From Rhizobium sp. CG5 (GTDB taxonomy: Bacteria; Pseudomonadota; Alphaproteobacteria; Rhizobiales; Rhizobiaceae): a stretch of DNA of 64,000 nucleotides. The stretch covers positions 62,001 to 126,000 of the forward strand of contig NZ_JABAEF010000018.1 of the NCBI RefSeq assembly GCF_023701945.1, in the 5' to 3' direction. Shown in pieces: positions 8,893 through 16,948 of the stretch (position 1 is its first letter; the number at the start of each line of letters is the position of its first letter). Both the position numbers and the translations under genes were made by a program. The notes under the pieces are model-generated. The model was given only the letters and a program-made list of their open reading frames with translations. It searched no databases and had not been told where the DNA came from.

Positions 8893-9873
8893 TTATGACA
8901 ATCCGCGGCGCGTCAAAAATGGCCAAACAACTGAAAAGAAACGTTTTCTGGGAACGCAACCCTGGGGAAGCATGGTTTGGTCGGCCGGCTCCTCGACGTC
9001 ATGGAAGGCGCAGCCGAGGGAAGCGATGCGCGCCTTGTCGGCCCGGTAGCGGGCGCTGAGAGCCTCGACCGTGGCCTTATCCTCGATCTGCACCTTGGCG
9101 ACAGGCGGGTCAAATTCAAAAAAGCGCAGTGTATTGCCAAGACGAATGCGTTCCTCCTTTGACACAAAGCCTTGCGCAGCCTCAAGGATCTGCAATCCCT
9201 TGGCGCTCAGCGACGGATTGGCGTCGCGGGCCGTTCGGGGCTCGACAAGCTCGACATGCGCACCGCCGGACAACAGGCGATAGGGAAGCTGCGGATCGGC
9301 CCTGAACGCCTCGTAGGTCCAGACGGTGACATTTTCGGCGCCAGCGATGGCTATCATGTCGGCCGCCAGATCGGCCCAGCCGCGTCCGCTGTCCTGCAGC
9401 TTGCCGACAAAGGCCGGAATACTGGGCATCTCGAATTTGCGCAGCAGTTGCAGATAGGCCGAGACGAAAAACGCGTCATAGGCGCGGATGCAGAGGAAAT
9501 AGTGGCGATCATGAGCCTTGGCGGATTCGTGCACCAGGCGCATGTTGCGACCAAGCTGGGTGTAGAGACGGCCCTTCAACAGGTGCGGCAAGGGGCCGGC
9601 GAGGTTTTCCTCCGTCACGATGGCACGGGGCAAACCTTCATGCGGGGCAATCTGGGCTTCGAAAAGGTCTGACAAACGGCTGCGTTGCAGCGTGTCGAGA
9701 AGGCTCGGCATTTGGGCCAGACTGGCCATGGGATGATAATAGCCCTTGCGGAACGCCCCAAGCGACACATAGCCCACACCTTGCTCGGAAAGCGCCTTGC
9801 GATTGCGCAGAAGAACGTGTTGCATGGCGCTGGTGCCTGTCTTGTGCACGCCCATATGGATATTCAGTTTCAT
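8893..9873 (-). CDS. Sulfotransferase-like protein
   Basis: 326 aa. The N-terminus NIHMGVHKTGTSAMQ is the P-loop-like 5'-phosphosulfate-binding motif of sulfotransferase-fold proteins (HKTGTT/S type). Later motifs are weak, so substrate and even activity are uncertain. Related proteins in rhizobia are annotated as sulfotransferases acting on surface polysaccharides; that role is inference. The start at 9873 has AGGGC upstream. It is transcribed away from betI, with a 199-bp gap that carries the BetI operator on the betI side. Confidence 0.6.
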   Translation of the reverse strand: MKLNIHMGVHKTGTSAMQHVLLRNRKALSEQGVGYVSLGAFRKGYYHPMASLAQMPSLLDTLQRSRLSDLFEAQIAPHEGLPRAIVTEENLAGPLPHLLKGRLYTQLGRNMRLVHESAKAHDRHYFLCIRAYDAFFVSAYLQLLRKFEMPSIPAFVGKLQDSGRGWADLAADMIAIAGAENVTVWTYEAFRADPQLPYRLLSGGAHVELVEPRTARDANPSLSAKGLQILEAAQGFVSKEERIRLGNTLRFFEFDPPVAKVQIEDKATVEALSARYRADKARIASLGCAFHDVEEPADQTMLPQGCVPRKRFFSVVWPFLTRRGLS

Positions 9874-10015
9874 TGCCTGCCCTGCTACGCTGAAGAATAT
9901 CTGTCTTAGAGCGGTTTTTCATCCGATTTGCCAGCCGCCTGTCATGGCAATCTTTCCCGTGACCGGCAATCGTCATGGGCTCAAGCGGGGGCTTGCAGTC
10001 CCACCGCATTTCATG

Positions 10016-10047
10016 TTTTTATTGATTGACCCATCAATCAATAAAAA
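10016..10047. promoter_or_regulatory. BetI operator (perfect 14-bp inverted repeat)
   Basis: Arms at 10016-10029 and 10034-10047 are exact reverse complements around a 4-bp CCCA spacer, centred 41 bp before betI. The core TTGATTGA/TCAATCAA resembles the known BetI box of enterobacteria, where choline relieves repression. It therefore probably controls betI and the downstream bet genes. Confidence 0.85.
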
Positions 10048-10072
10048 TGCCTGCCCAATTTAAAGGACGCCT

Positions 10073-10729
10073 ATGCCGAAGGTCGGAATGGAACCGGTGC
10101 GCCGCAAGGCGCTTGTCGATGCCGCCTTGCGGGCCATCGGTCATCACGGGTCGCTCAGCGTCACCATGTCGGACATCGCCCGCGAGGCCGGGGTGTCGGC
10201 GGCGCTGGCGCATCACTATTTCGGCTCCAAGGAGCAATTGCTGATCGAGACGATCCGCTCGCTGCTGCAGCAATTGCGGGCCGATGCGGTCACCGCGCTG
10301 CGGACGGCGACCACGCCAGCGGAGCGGCTTTCGGCCGTGATCCGGGTCAGCTTCCAGTCCGACCAGTTCGCCGCCGACACCATCGCCGCCTGGCTTGCCT
10401 TTTATGTCGAGGCGCAGCGCTCGGACCTGGTGCGCCGGCTGCTGGTCATCTATGCGCGGCGCCTGCGCTCCAACCTGCTGGCCGATCTCAAGACGCTTTG
10501 TCCGGCCGATGACGCGGGACGGATTGCCGAAGGCGCGGCTGCGATGATCGACGGGCTCTATATCCGGCAAAGTCTGCGCTCGGCACCGCTCAGCATCGAA
10601 GCCTCGGTGGCGCTGGTCGAGGATTATGTGCAAGGGCAATTGGCGATGATATCGGCCGCACGAACAGTCAAAACAGCCCCTCATCCCCCTGCCGGGACCT
10701 TCTCCCCGCAGGCGGGGAGAAGGGGCTAG
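10073..10729 (+). CDS. betI: BetI, choline-responsive TetR-family repressor
   Basis: 218 aa. The TetR helix-turn-helix (about 12-60) includes the BetI-type SVTMSDIAREAGVSAALAHH stretch, followed by the ligand domain. It represses the bet genes in the absence of choline, acting at the 10016-10047 dyad. The start at 10073 has AAGGA upstream. Canonical BetI ends near residue 195-200; here the last 20 or so residues, beginning APHPPAGTFSP, are encoded by the left arm of a palindromic RIME-like repeat that overruns the native stop. It is first in the betICBA order. Confidence 0.93.
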   Translation: MPKVGMEPVRRKALVDAALRAIGHHGSLSVTMSDIAREAGVSAALAHHYFGSKEQLLIETIRSLLQQLRADAVTALRTATTPAERLSAVIRVSFQSDQFAADTIAAWLAFYVEAQRSDLVRRLLVIYARRLRSNLLADLKTLCPADDAGRIAEGAAAMIDGLYIRQSLRSAPLSIEASVALVEDYVQGQLAMISAARTVKTAPHPPAGTFSPQAGRRG

Positions 10730-10798
10730 CTGCAACGTCGGCGTCCTGTCGCCTTCGCCCCGCTCGCGGGGAGAAGGTCCCGGCAGGGGGATGAGGGG
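10677..10798. repeat. RIME1-like palindromic repeat between betI and betC
   Basis: The outer 33 bases (10677-10709) are the exact reverse complement of 10766-10798, and each half holds its own small hairpin (CCCCGC..GCGGGG type). The architecture matches the Rhizobium-specific intergenic mosaic elements, which are non-coding mobile palindromes. Its left arm forms the end of the betI frame. Related copies lie near 23.3, 28.9 and 32.3 kb. Confidence 0.85.
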
Positions 10799-10835
10799 CA
10801 CGCTACACGCAGGACAGGAACAATAGAGAAAACGC

Positions 10836-12362
10836 ATGGCCCATAAACCCAATATCCTGATCATCATGGTCGACCAGTTGAACGGGACGTTTTTTCCCGA
10901 TGGGCCGGCGGAGTTTCTGCATGCGCCGCATCTGAAAAGCCTGGCCGAGCGGTCGGCGCGGTTTCGCAACAATTATACGTCCTCGCCGCTCTGCGCGCCG
11001 GCGCGGGCCTCGTTCATGGCCGGGCAATTGCCGAGCCGCACGCAGGTCTATGACAATGCCGCCGAATATGTCTCGTCGATCCCGACCTATGCCCATCACC
11101 TGCGCCGCGCCGGCTATTATACCGCGCTGTCGGGCAAGATGCATTTCGTCGGGCCGGACCAGTTGCACGGTTTCGAGGAGCGGCTGACCACCGACATCTA
11201 CCCGGCCGATTTCGGCTGGACGCCGGATTACCGCAAGCCCGGCGAGCGCATCGACTGGTGGTATCACAATCTCGGCTCGGTGACCGGCGCCGGCGTCGCC
11301 GAGATCACCAACCAGATGGAATATGACGACGAGGTCGCTTTTCTGGCCAACCAGAAGCTCTATCATCTCTCGCGCGAAAACGACGATCCTGAGCGCCGGC
11401 CGTGGTGCCTGACGGTGTCCTTCACCCATCCGCACGATCCTTACGTGGCGCGCAAGACATTCTGGGATCTCTACGAGGATTGCCAATACCTGATGCCGGA
11501 GGTCGGCGCCCTGCCCGAAAGCCAACAGGATCCGCATTCCAAGCGCATCATCCATTCCTGCGACTATGCCAATTTCGACGTGACGGAGGAGCATATCCGC
11601 CGCTCGCGCCAGGCCTATTTCGCCAATATCTCCTATCTCGACGAAAAGGTCGGAGAGCTGATCGACACGCTGACGCGCACCCGCATGCTGGACGACACGT
11701 TCATCCTGTTCTGCTCCGACCATGGCGACATGCTCGGCGAGCGCGGGCTGTGGTTCAAGATGAACTTCTTCGAAGGCTCGGCCCGCGTGCCGCTGATGGT
11801 GGCCGGTCCCGGCATCACCCCCGGCCTGCATGTCACGCCGACCTCCAATCTCGACATCACGCCCACCATGGCCGAACTTGCCGGCATTTCGATCGCCGAA
11901 ATCGAACCCTGGACCGACGGCATGAGCCTGACCGGCATGATGAAGGGCGAGAGCCGCTCAGCGCCGGTGCTGATGGAATATGCCGCGGAAGGCTCCTATG
12001 CGCCGCTGGTCGCCATCCGCGAGGGCAAGTGGAAATATATCCATTGCACGCTCGACCCGGACCAGTTGTTCGACCTGGAAACCGACCCGCAGGAGCTCAA
12101 CAATCTGGCCGCCCTGCCCGGCTATACCGATCTGCTTTCCTATTTCACCGCGATGCGCAAGGCGCGCTGGGACATGGCTGCCTTTGACGCCGCCGTGCGC
12201 GAAAGCCAGGCGCGGCGCTGGGTGGTCTACGAGGCGCTGCGCAACGGCAGCTATTTCCCCTGGGATTACCAGCCGCTGCAGAAGGCCTCCGAGCGCTACA
12301 TGCGCAACCACATGGACCTCAACATCCTCGAAGAATCCAAACGTTATCCGCGCGGAGAATGA
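10836..12362 (+). CDS. betC: Choline-sulfatase
   Basis: 508 aa. Hydrolyses choline-O-sulfate to choline and sulfate, feeding BetA/BetB. The sulfatase signature CAPARASFMAG places the formylglycine-precursor cysteine at residue 53. The metal-binding MVDQLNG start and the SDHGDMLGERG block are intact, and the C-terminal choline-sulfatase extension is present. The start at 10836 lies 37 bp after the RIME-like repeat. The stop overlaps the region of the betB start, so the two are translationally coupled. The genes sit in the order known from Sinorhizobium (betI, betC, betB, betA). Confidence 0.95.
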   Translation: MAHKPNILIIMVDQLNGTFFPDGPAEFLHAPHLKSLAERSARFRNNYTSSPLCAPARASFMAGQLPSRTQVYDNAAEYVSSIPTYAHHLRRAGYYTALSGKMHFVGPDQLHGFEERLTTDIYPADFGWTPDYRKPGERIDWWYHNLGSVTGAGVAEITNQMEYDDEVAFLANQKLYHLSRENDDPERRPWCLTVSFTHPHDPYVARKTFWDLYEDCQYLMPEVGALPESQQDPHSKRIIHSCDYANFDVTEEHIRRSRQAYFANISYLDEKVGELIDTLTRTRMLDDTFILFCSDHGDMLGERGLWFKMNFFEGSARVPLMVAGPGITPGLHVTPTSNLDITPTMAELAGISIAEIEPWTDGMSLTGMMKGESRSAPVLMEYAAEGSYAPLVAIREGKWKYIHCTLDPDQLFDLETDPQELNNLAALPGYTDLLSYFTAMRKARWDMAAFDAAVRESQARRWVVYEALRNGSYFPWDYQPLQKASERYMRNHMDLNILEESKRYPRGE

Positions 12363-12364
12363 TC

Positions 12365-13828
12365 ATGAAAGCCCAACCGAAAGCCTCGCACTTCATCGAC
12401 GGCGCCTATGTCGAGGACACCGCCGGCACGGTGATCGAGAGCCTTTATCCGGCGACCGGCGAAGTGATCGCCCGGCTGCATGCGGCAACGCCTGCGATCG
12501 TCGAGCAGGCGATCGCCTCGGCCAAGCGGGCGCAGAAGGAATGGGCGGCACTAAGCCCGATGGCGCGCGGCCGCATTCTCAAAAATGCCGCGGCGATCAT
12601 GCGGATCCGCAACCGCGAACTGTCGGAGCTGGAAACGCTCGACACCGGCAAGCCGATCCAGGAAACCATCGTCGCCGACCCGACATCGGGCGCTGATGCG
12701 CTGGAATTTTTCGGCGGCATTGCGCCCTCGGCGATGAACGGCAGCCAGATTCCGCTGGGCTCCGACTGGGCCTATACCAAGCGGGTGCCGCTCGGCGTGG
12801 TGGTCGGCATCGGGGCCTGGAACTATCCCCAGCAGATCGCCTGCTGGAAGGCGGCCCCGGCGCTTGTCGCCGGCAATGCCATGGTGTTCAAGCCGTCGGA
12901 AATGACGCCGCTGGGGGCGCTGAAGATCGCCGAGATCCTGATCGAGGCCGGCCTGCCGAAGGGCGTGTTCAACGTCATCCAGGGCGACCGCGACACCGGT
13001 CCTTTACTGGTCAACCATCCTGATGTCGCGAAAGTGTCGCTGACCGGCTCGGTGCCGACCGGTCGCAAGGTGGCGGCGGCGGCGGCAGGCAACCTCAAGC
13101 ATGTGACGATGGAGCTTGGCGGCAAATCGCCGATCATCGTCTTCGACGATGCCGATCTCGACAGCGCGATCGGCGGCGCCATGCTCGGCAATTTCTACTC
13201 GACCGGCCAGGTCTGCTCGAACGGCACGCGCGTCTTCGTGCACAGCGCCATCAAGACGGAGTTTCTGAAGCGCCTGAAGGCCCGCACGGAAAAGATCCTG
13301 ATCGGCGATCCGACCGACGAGGCGACGCAGATGGGGCCGATGGTGTCGTTTGCGCAGCGCGAAAAGGTGCTCGGCTATATCGAAAAGGGCAGAGCCGAAG
13401 GCGCGACGCTTTTGACCGGCGGCGGCATTCCCAACACGGTGTCGGGCGAAGGCTATTACGTGCAGCCGACGGTGTTTGCCGATGTCACCGACGGCATGAC
13501 CATCGCGCGGGAAGAGATATTCGGGCCTGTCATGTGCGTGCTCGATTTCGACGACGAGTCGGATGTGATCGCCCGGGCCAATGACACCGAATTCGGCCTG
13601 GCCGGCGGCGTCTTCACCGCCGACATGGCGCGGGCCCACCGGGTGGTCGACCAGCTCGAGGCCGGCACGCTGTGGATCAACACCTACAATCTCTGCCCGG
13701 TGGAAATGCCGTTCGGCGGCTCGAAACAATCCGGCTTCGGGCGGGAAAATTCGGAAGCAGCCCTGGAGCACTACAGCGAGCTGAAGACGATCTATGTCGG
13801 CATGGGCCGAGTCGAGGCGCCGTATTGA
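12365..13828 (+). CDS. betB: Betaine-aldehyde dehydrogenase
   Basis: 487 aa, the usual length. Oxidises betaine aldehyde to glycine betaine with NAD(P)+. The ALDH motifs are complete: GAWNYPQQIACWKAAPAL, the Rossmann turn GSVPTGRK, general-base Glu in TMELGGKSP and nucleophile Cys in TGQVCSNGTR. ATG 12365 has GGAG seven bases upstream. An ATG at 12359 overlapping the betC stop is the alternative. It directly follows betC and was presumably once followed directly by betA, from which it is now separated by a 718-bp antisense insert. Confidence 0.95.
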   Translation: MKAQPKASHFIDGAYVEDTAGTVIESLYPATGEVIARLHAATPAIVEQAIASAKRAQKEWAALSPMARGRILKNAAAIMRIRNRELSELETLDTGKPIQETIVADPTSGADALEFFGGIAPSAMNGSQIPLGSDWAYTKRVPLGVVVGIGAWNYPQQIACWKAAPALVAGNAMVFKPSEMTPLGALKIAEILIEAGLPKGVFNVIQGDRDTGPLLVNHPDVAKVSLTGSVPTGRKVAAAAAGNLKHVTMELGGKSPIIVFDDADLDSAIGGAMLGNFYSTGQVCSNGTRVFVHSAIKTEFLKRLKARTEKILIGDPTDEATQMGPMVSFAQREKVLGYIEKGRAEGATLLTGGGIPNTVSGEGYYVQPTVFADVTDGMTIAREEIFGPVMCVLDFDDESDVIARANDTEFGLAGGVFTADMARAHRVVDQLEAGTLWINTYNLCPVEMPFGGSKQSGFGRENSEAALEHYSELKTIYVGMGRVEAPY

Positions 13829-13838
13829 GATGAGCGGC

Positions 13839-14201
13839 TCAGTCGGCCTTATCAACCACGAGATCGTCGAGATCGACCTTCAATGCGGTGGCGATGCGCT
13901 TCAGCACGTCGACACTGCCGGTCTTTCTTCCGGTCTCGATTTCAGACAGGTAGGGCTGCGAAATGCCGGCCGCGGCAGCGAGCTCGGAAACGGTCATGCC
14001 GCGGTAGGTGCGGAAGATCCGCACGGCATTTCCGCCATTGGCGCGAGCCTCGACGATTTCCAGAGGCCAGGTTTCTTCCCCTGCGGCAATCCCAGCCAGG
14101 ACCGCGTTCGCTCTCATTCCATCAACGAGATCTTCGTAATCTTCTTCACTCAGCAGGACATAGGCCTTGCCGTCGATGTCGAACCGCTTGATATCGCCCA
14201 T
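13839..14201 (-). CDS. Xre-type antitoxin (HigA-like) of the bet-operon TA pair
   Basis: 120 aa. Residues 1-60 form an acidic dimerisation or toxin-binding part with an LLSEEDYEDLVDGM helix. Residues about 62-115 are a helix-turn-helix of the HTH_3 class with MTVSELAAAAGISQPYLSEI. It should neutralise the adjacent toxin and repress the shared promoter. The order is toxin first, antitoxin second, as in higBA; its AAGGAG site lies inside the last codons of the toxin gene, six bases separate the frames. It is antisense to the bet genes and ends ten bases from betB. Confidence 0.85.
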   Translation of the reverse strand: MGDIKRFDIDGKAYVLLSEEDYEDLVDGMRANAVLAGIAAGEETWPLEIVEARANGGNAVRIFRTYRGMTVSELAAAAGISQPYLSEIETGRKTGSVDVLKRIATALKVDLDDLVVDKAD

Positions 14202-14207
14202 TGTGGC

Positions 14208-14453
14208 TCACTCCTTGTAGATACTGCCGCGCGGGCCTGCGTCCATGACCAAGACGATCCTGCCCTTATCATCGATGATGACGCGATCCTGCCCGACCCT
14301 GATGCGGTAGAGATTTCCACCCTTCATCTTCTTGATGTCGACCACGTCTCCGCGCGCATAGGCTTTGACTTTTTCAATGATCGCCAGCCGCCGTTTCGGC
14401 TGCATGCGCATCAGCGCTTTATCGGCAAGCCGGGATACCACGACCTCTTTCAT
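14208..14453 (-). CDS. RelE/ParE-superfamily toxin of the bet-operon TA pair
   Basis: 81 aa, typical of RelE-like ribosome-dependent RNases. The hallmark KMKGGNLYRIRVGQDRVII strand region and the basic C-terminus (GPRGSIYKE) are present. A longer frame exists to 14486, but the predicted transcription start near 14484 falls inside it, so ATG 14453 is preferred despite a weak ribosome site. Cleavage specificity cannot be deduced. It is co-transcribed with the antitoxin gene downstream. Confidence 0.85.
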   Translation of the reverse strand: MKEVVVSRLADKALMRMQPKRRLAIIEKVKAYARGDVVDIKKMKGGNLYRIRVGQDRVIIDDKGRIVLVMDAGPRGSIYKE

Positions 14454-14490
14454 TCCGACACCGTCGCCCTGAGCTATACCGCGCATGCGG

Positions 14491-14519
14491 ATTATAGCGC
14501 ATCGCAATACACCTGTCAC
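14491..14519 (-). promoter_or_regulatory. Sigma-70 promoter of the TA pair in the bet operon
   Basis: On the minus strand GTGACA (14519-14514, five of six matches to TTGACA) is followed after 17 bp by a perfect TATAAT (14496-14491). Transcription would begin near 14484, about 30 bp before the toxin start, and runs against betA transcription. Confidence 0.75.
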
Positions 14520-14546
14520 TCTTTCCAATAGACCGTCGGGAGCCCC

Positions 14547-16199
14547 ATGAACCAGGCAGACTTCATCATCATCGGTTCCGGCTCGGCCGGCTCGGCGCTG
14601 GCTTATCGGCTGTCGGAGGATGGCAAGCATTCGGTGATCGTGCTGGAATATGGCGGCTCGGATTTCGGGCCATTCATCCAGATGCCGGCGGCCCTTGCCT
14701 GGCCGATGAGCATGAAGCGCTACAATTGGGGTTATCTCTCCGAACCCGAGCCGAATCTCAACAACCGCCGCATCACCGCGCCGCGCGGCAAGGTGCTGGG
14801 CGGCTCGTCGTCGATCAATGGTCTGGTCTATGTGCGGGGCCACGCCGAGGATTTCAACAACTGGGAAGAGCTTGGCGCGCGCGGCTGGGCCTATGCCGAC
14901 GTTCTCCCCTATTTCAAGCGCATGGAGCACAGCCATGGCGGAGAATCCGGCTGGCGCGGCACGGACGGGCCGCTGCATGTACAGCGCGGGCCGGTCCACA
15001 ATCCGCTGTTCCATGCCTTCATCAAGGCCGGCCAGCAGGCCGGATTCGAGACGACGGAAGACTGTAACGGCTGCAAGCAGGAGGGCTTTGGCCTGATGGA
15101 GCAGACCATCCACCAGGGCCGGCGCTGGTCGGCGGCCAATGCCTATCTGCGGCCGGCGCTGAAGCGCGACAATTGCCGGGTGATCCATTGTTTCGCCCGC
15201 AAGGTGGTGATCGAGAACGGTCGCGCGGTTGGCGTCGAGATCGAGCGGGCCGGGAAAATCGAGGTGGTGAAGGCTAATCGCGAGGTGATCGTCTCGGCCT
15301 CGTCGTTCAACTCGCCGAAACTCTTGATGCTGTCGGGCATCGGTCCGGCCGATCACCTGAAAGAGATGGGGATCGAGGTCAAGGTCGACCGGCCGGGGGT
15401 CGGCGCCAACTTGCAGGATCATATGGAATTCTACTTCCAGCAGGTCTCCACCAAGCCGGTCAGCCTCTATTCCTGGCTGCCGTGGTTCTGGCAGGGGGTG
15501 GCGGGCGCGCAATGGTTGTTGTCGAAGGGCGGGCTTGGCGCCTCCAACCAGTTCGAGGCCTGCGCCTTCCTGCGCTCCAGCGCCGGCGTCAAGCGGCCTG
15601 ATATCCAGTATCATTTCCTGCCCGTGGCGATTTCCTACGATGGCAAGGCGGCCGCCAAGAGCCACGGCTTCCAGGCCCATGTCGGCTACAACCTGTCGAA
15701 ATCGCGCGGCAGCGTGACGCTGCGCTCCTCCGATCCGATGGCCGATCCGGTCATCCGTTTCAACTATATGAGCCATCCCGAAGACTGGGAAAAGTTTCGC
15801 CACTGCGTGCGGCTGACCCGCGAGATCTTTGGCCAGCAGGCCTTCGACGAATTCCGCGGACCGGAAATCCAGCCGGGCGAAGCGCTGCAGAGCGACGAGC
15901 AGATCGACGACTTCCTGAGCGAACACCTGGAGAGCGCCTATCACCCCTGCGGCACCTGCCGGATGGGCGACAGCCGCGATCCGATGGCGGTGGTGGATCC
16001 GGAAACGCGGGTGATCGGCGTCGAGGGTCTGCGGGTCGCCGACAGCTCGATCTTCCCGCATGTCACCTATGGCAATCTCAACGGCCCATCGATCATGACC
16101 GGAGAAAAGGCCGCCGACCACATCCTCGGCAAGCAGCCCCTGCCCCGCTCGAACCAGGAACCGTGGATGAACCCGCGCTGGGAGACGAGCGATCGGTAA
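14547..16199 (+). CDS. betA: Choline dehydrogenase
   Basis: 550 aa GMC-family flavoprotein, membrane-associated in other bacteria, oxidising choline to betaine aldehyde. The FAD-binding GSGSAGSALAYRL is at residue 9 onward, the GMC signature 1 around GKVLGGSSSINGLVYVRG, and the active-site His in ESAYHPCGTCRMG. The length equals the Sinorhizobium enzyme. ATG 14547 has GGGAG upstream. It no longer follows betB directly: an antisense TA pair lies between, so it needs either read-through or its own promoter. A ParDE-like pair starts three bases after its stop on the other strand. Confidence 0.95.
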   Translation: MNQADFIIIGSGSAGSALAYRLSEDGKHSVIVLEYGGSDFGPFIQMPAALAWPMSMKRYNWGYLSEPEPNLNNRRITAPRGKVLGGSSSINGLVYVRGHAEDFNNWEELGARGWAYADVLPYFKRMEHSHGGESGWRGTDGPLHVQRGPVHNPLFHAFIKAGQQAGFETTEDCNGCKQEGFGLMEQTIHQGRRWSAANAYLRPALKRDNCRVIHCFARKVVIENGRAVGVEIERAGKIEVVKANREVIVSASSFNSPKLLMLSGIGPADHLKEMGIEVKVDRPGVGANLQDHMEFYFQQVSTKPVSLYSWLPWFWQGVAGAQWLLSKGGLGASNQFEACAFLRSSAGVKRPDIQYHFLPVAISYDGKAAAKSHGFQAHVGYNLSKSRGSVTLRSSDPMADPVIRFNYMSHPEDWEKFRHCVRLTREIFGQQAFDEFRGPEIQPGEALQSDEQIDDFLSEHLESAYHPCGTCRMGDSRDPMAVVDPETRVIGVEGLRVADSSIFPHVTYGNLNGPSIMTGEKAADHILGKQPLPRSNQEPWMNPRWETSDR

Positions 16200-16202
16200 G
16201 GG

Positions 16203-16502
16203 TCAGTAATAGTCGTCCTCGCGCTGGTGGCGGACGGCGGCAACGGTCACCGTTTTTCCGTCGTCGACACGAAACAGGACGATATAGCCGCTTGAACCGA
16301 ACGGCACGACGAGTTCGCGCAGAAACGCGTCGTCGCCCTTGGCCTTGCGACAGCTGAAGGGAAAGGTTTCCAGCAGCGTCACCGACTTTGTTATTGCCGC
16401 GTAAGCGTGCGCGGCAATGTCCTCGTCAAAGTCAAGGAGGTAAGCGTAGTGCCTGCGCAGATCTTCACGTGATTTCAACGTCCACTGGATCTTGTAGCTC
16501 AT
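16203..16502 (-). CDS. ParE/RelE-superfamily toxin
   Basis: 99 aa. It has the ParE-type arrangement: an N-terminal helix-rich part (SREDLRRHYAYLLDFDEDIAAHAY) and C-terminal strands ending in VAAVRHQREDDYY, the RHxRE(D)xY signature of ParE toxins. ParE toxins poison gyrase and RelE toxins cleave mRNA; this sequence looks nearer to ParE. Its start overlaps the antitoxin stop by four bases, so the pair is coupled. Confidence 0.85.
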   Translation of the reverse strand: MSYKIQWTLKSREDLRRHYAYLLDFDEDIAAHAYAAITKSVTLLETFPFSCRKAKGDDAFLRELVVPFGSSGYIVLFRVDDGKTVTVAAVRHQREDDYY

Positions 16503-16774
16503 TTTCGAGCGTTTTCCGCCCGCTTGGCATCAAGCATACCCTTCAACTCGCCAAGCACCTCCTCGGTCGTGTAATAGACACCCGTGCGCTCGGCTTCGGC
16601 AAGCGATGCAAGTCCCCGGGCGATAAATTCGGCCTGGGTCTTGCGATAATGGATCTGTTTTCTCAGCGAATGTTCCACGAATGCGGACAGGGTTTCGCCT
16701 TCGTTCAGCACGCTTTCTGCATCGGCGCGCAGCTGCGGATCGACACGAAGCGATGGGATGGTTGCGGATTTCAT
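16499..16774 (-). CDS. ParD-like ribbon-helix-helix antitoxin
   Basis: 91 aa. The N-terminus SATIPSLRVDPQLRADAE is a ribbon-helix-helix DNA-binding start, followed by a toxin-binding helical tail (EEVLGELKGMLDAKRAEN). It should autorepress from the dyad at 16786-16805 and neutralise the overlapping toxin. The frame extends to 16795, but ATG 16774 has a perfect AGGAGG seven bases upstream. Confidence 0.85.
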   Translation of the reverse strand: MKSATIPSLRVDPQLRADAESVLNEGETLSAFVEHSLRKQIHYRKTQAEFIARGLASLAEAERTGVYYTTEEVLGELKGMLDAKRAENARK

Positions 16775-16785
16775 CGGAAGCCTCC

Positions 16786-16810
16786 TGCGTTGCAATTGCG
16801 ATGCAGCATA
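16786..16810 (-). promoter_or_regulatory. ParD operator overlapping the TA promoter -10 box
   Basis: A 20-bp imperfect palindrome (16786-16805) is centred on GCAATTGC. On the minus strand it directly follows a TATGCT -10 box (16810-16805) and abuts the AGGAGG ribosome site. This is the expected place for RHH antitoxin autorepression. Confidence 0.55.
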
Positions 16811-16948
16811 CCACGGATCGGCAATCGGACAAGATGGCCGGCGTCTTAGCTTTAGAAAAGCCGATCCAGCGGCCGCATCAACAGGGCGATCGGGTTCACC
16901 TTTGGTTGAGCGCCATCGCAGACGAACCGCATGTCCGGGTGTCGCTCC

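Noticed and set aside
6981..9059. 692-codon plus-strand frame over the EAL-CBS-GGDEF gene
   Set aside because: Low-complexity shadow; the opposite strand encodes three complete domains.
14208..16121. Minus-strand frame running from the RelE toxin through betA
   Set aside because: Only its last 81 codons match a toxin; the rest is the shadow of betA, and the promoter lies inside it.
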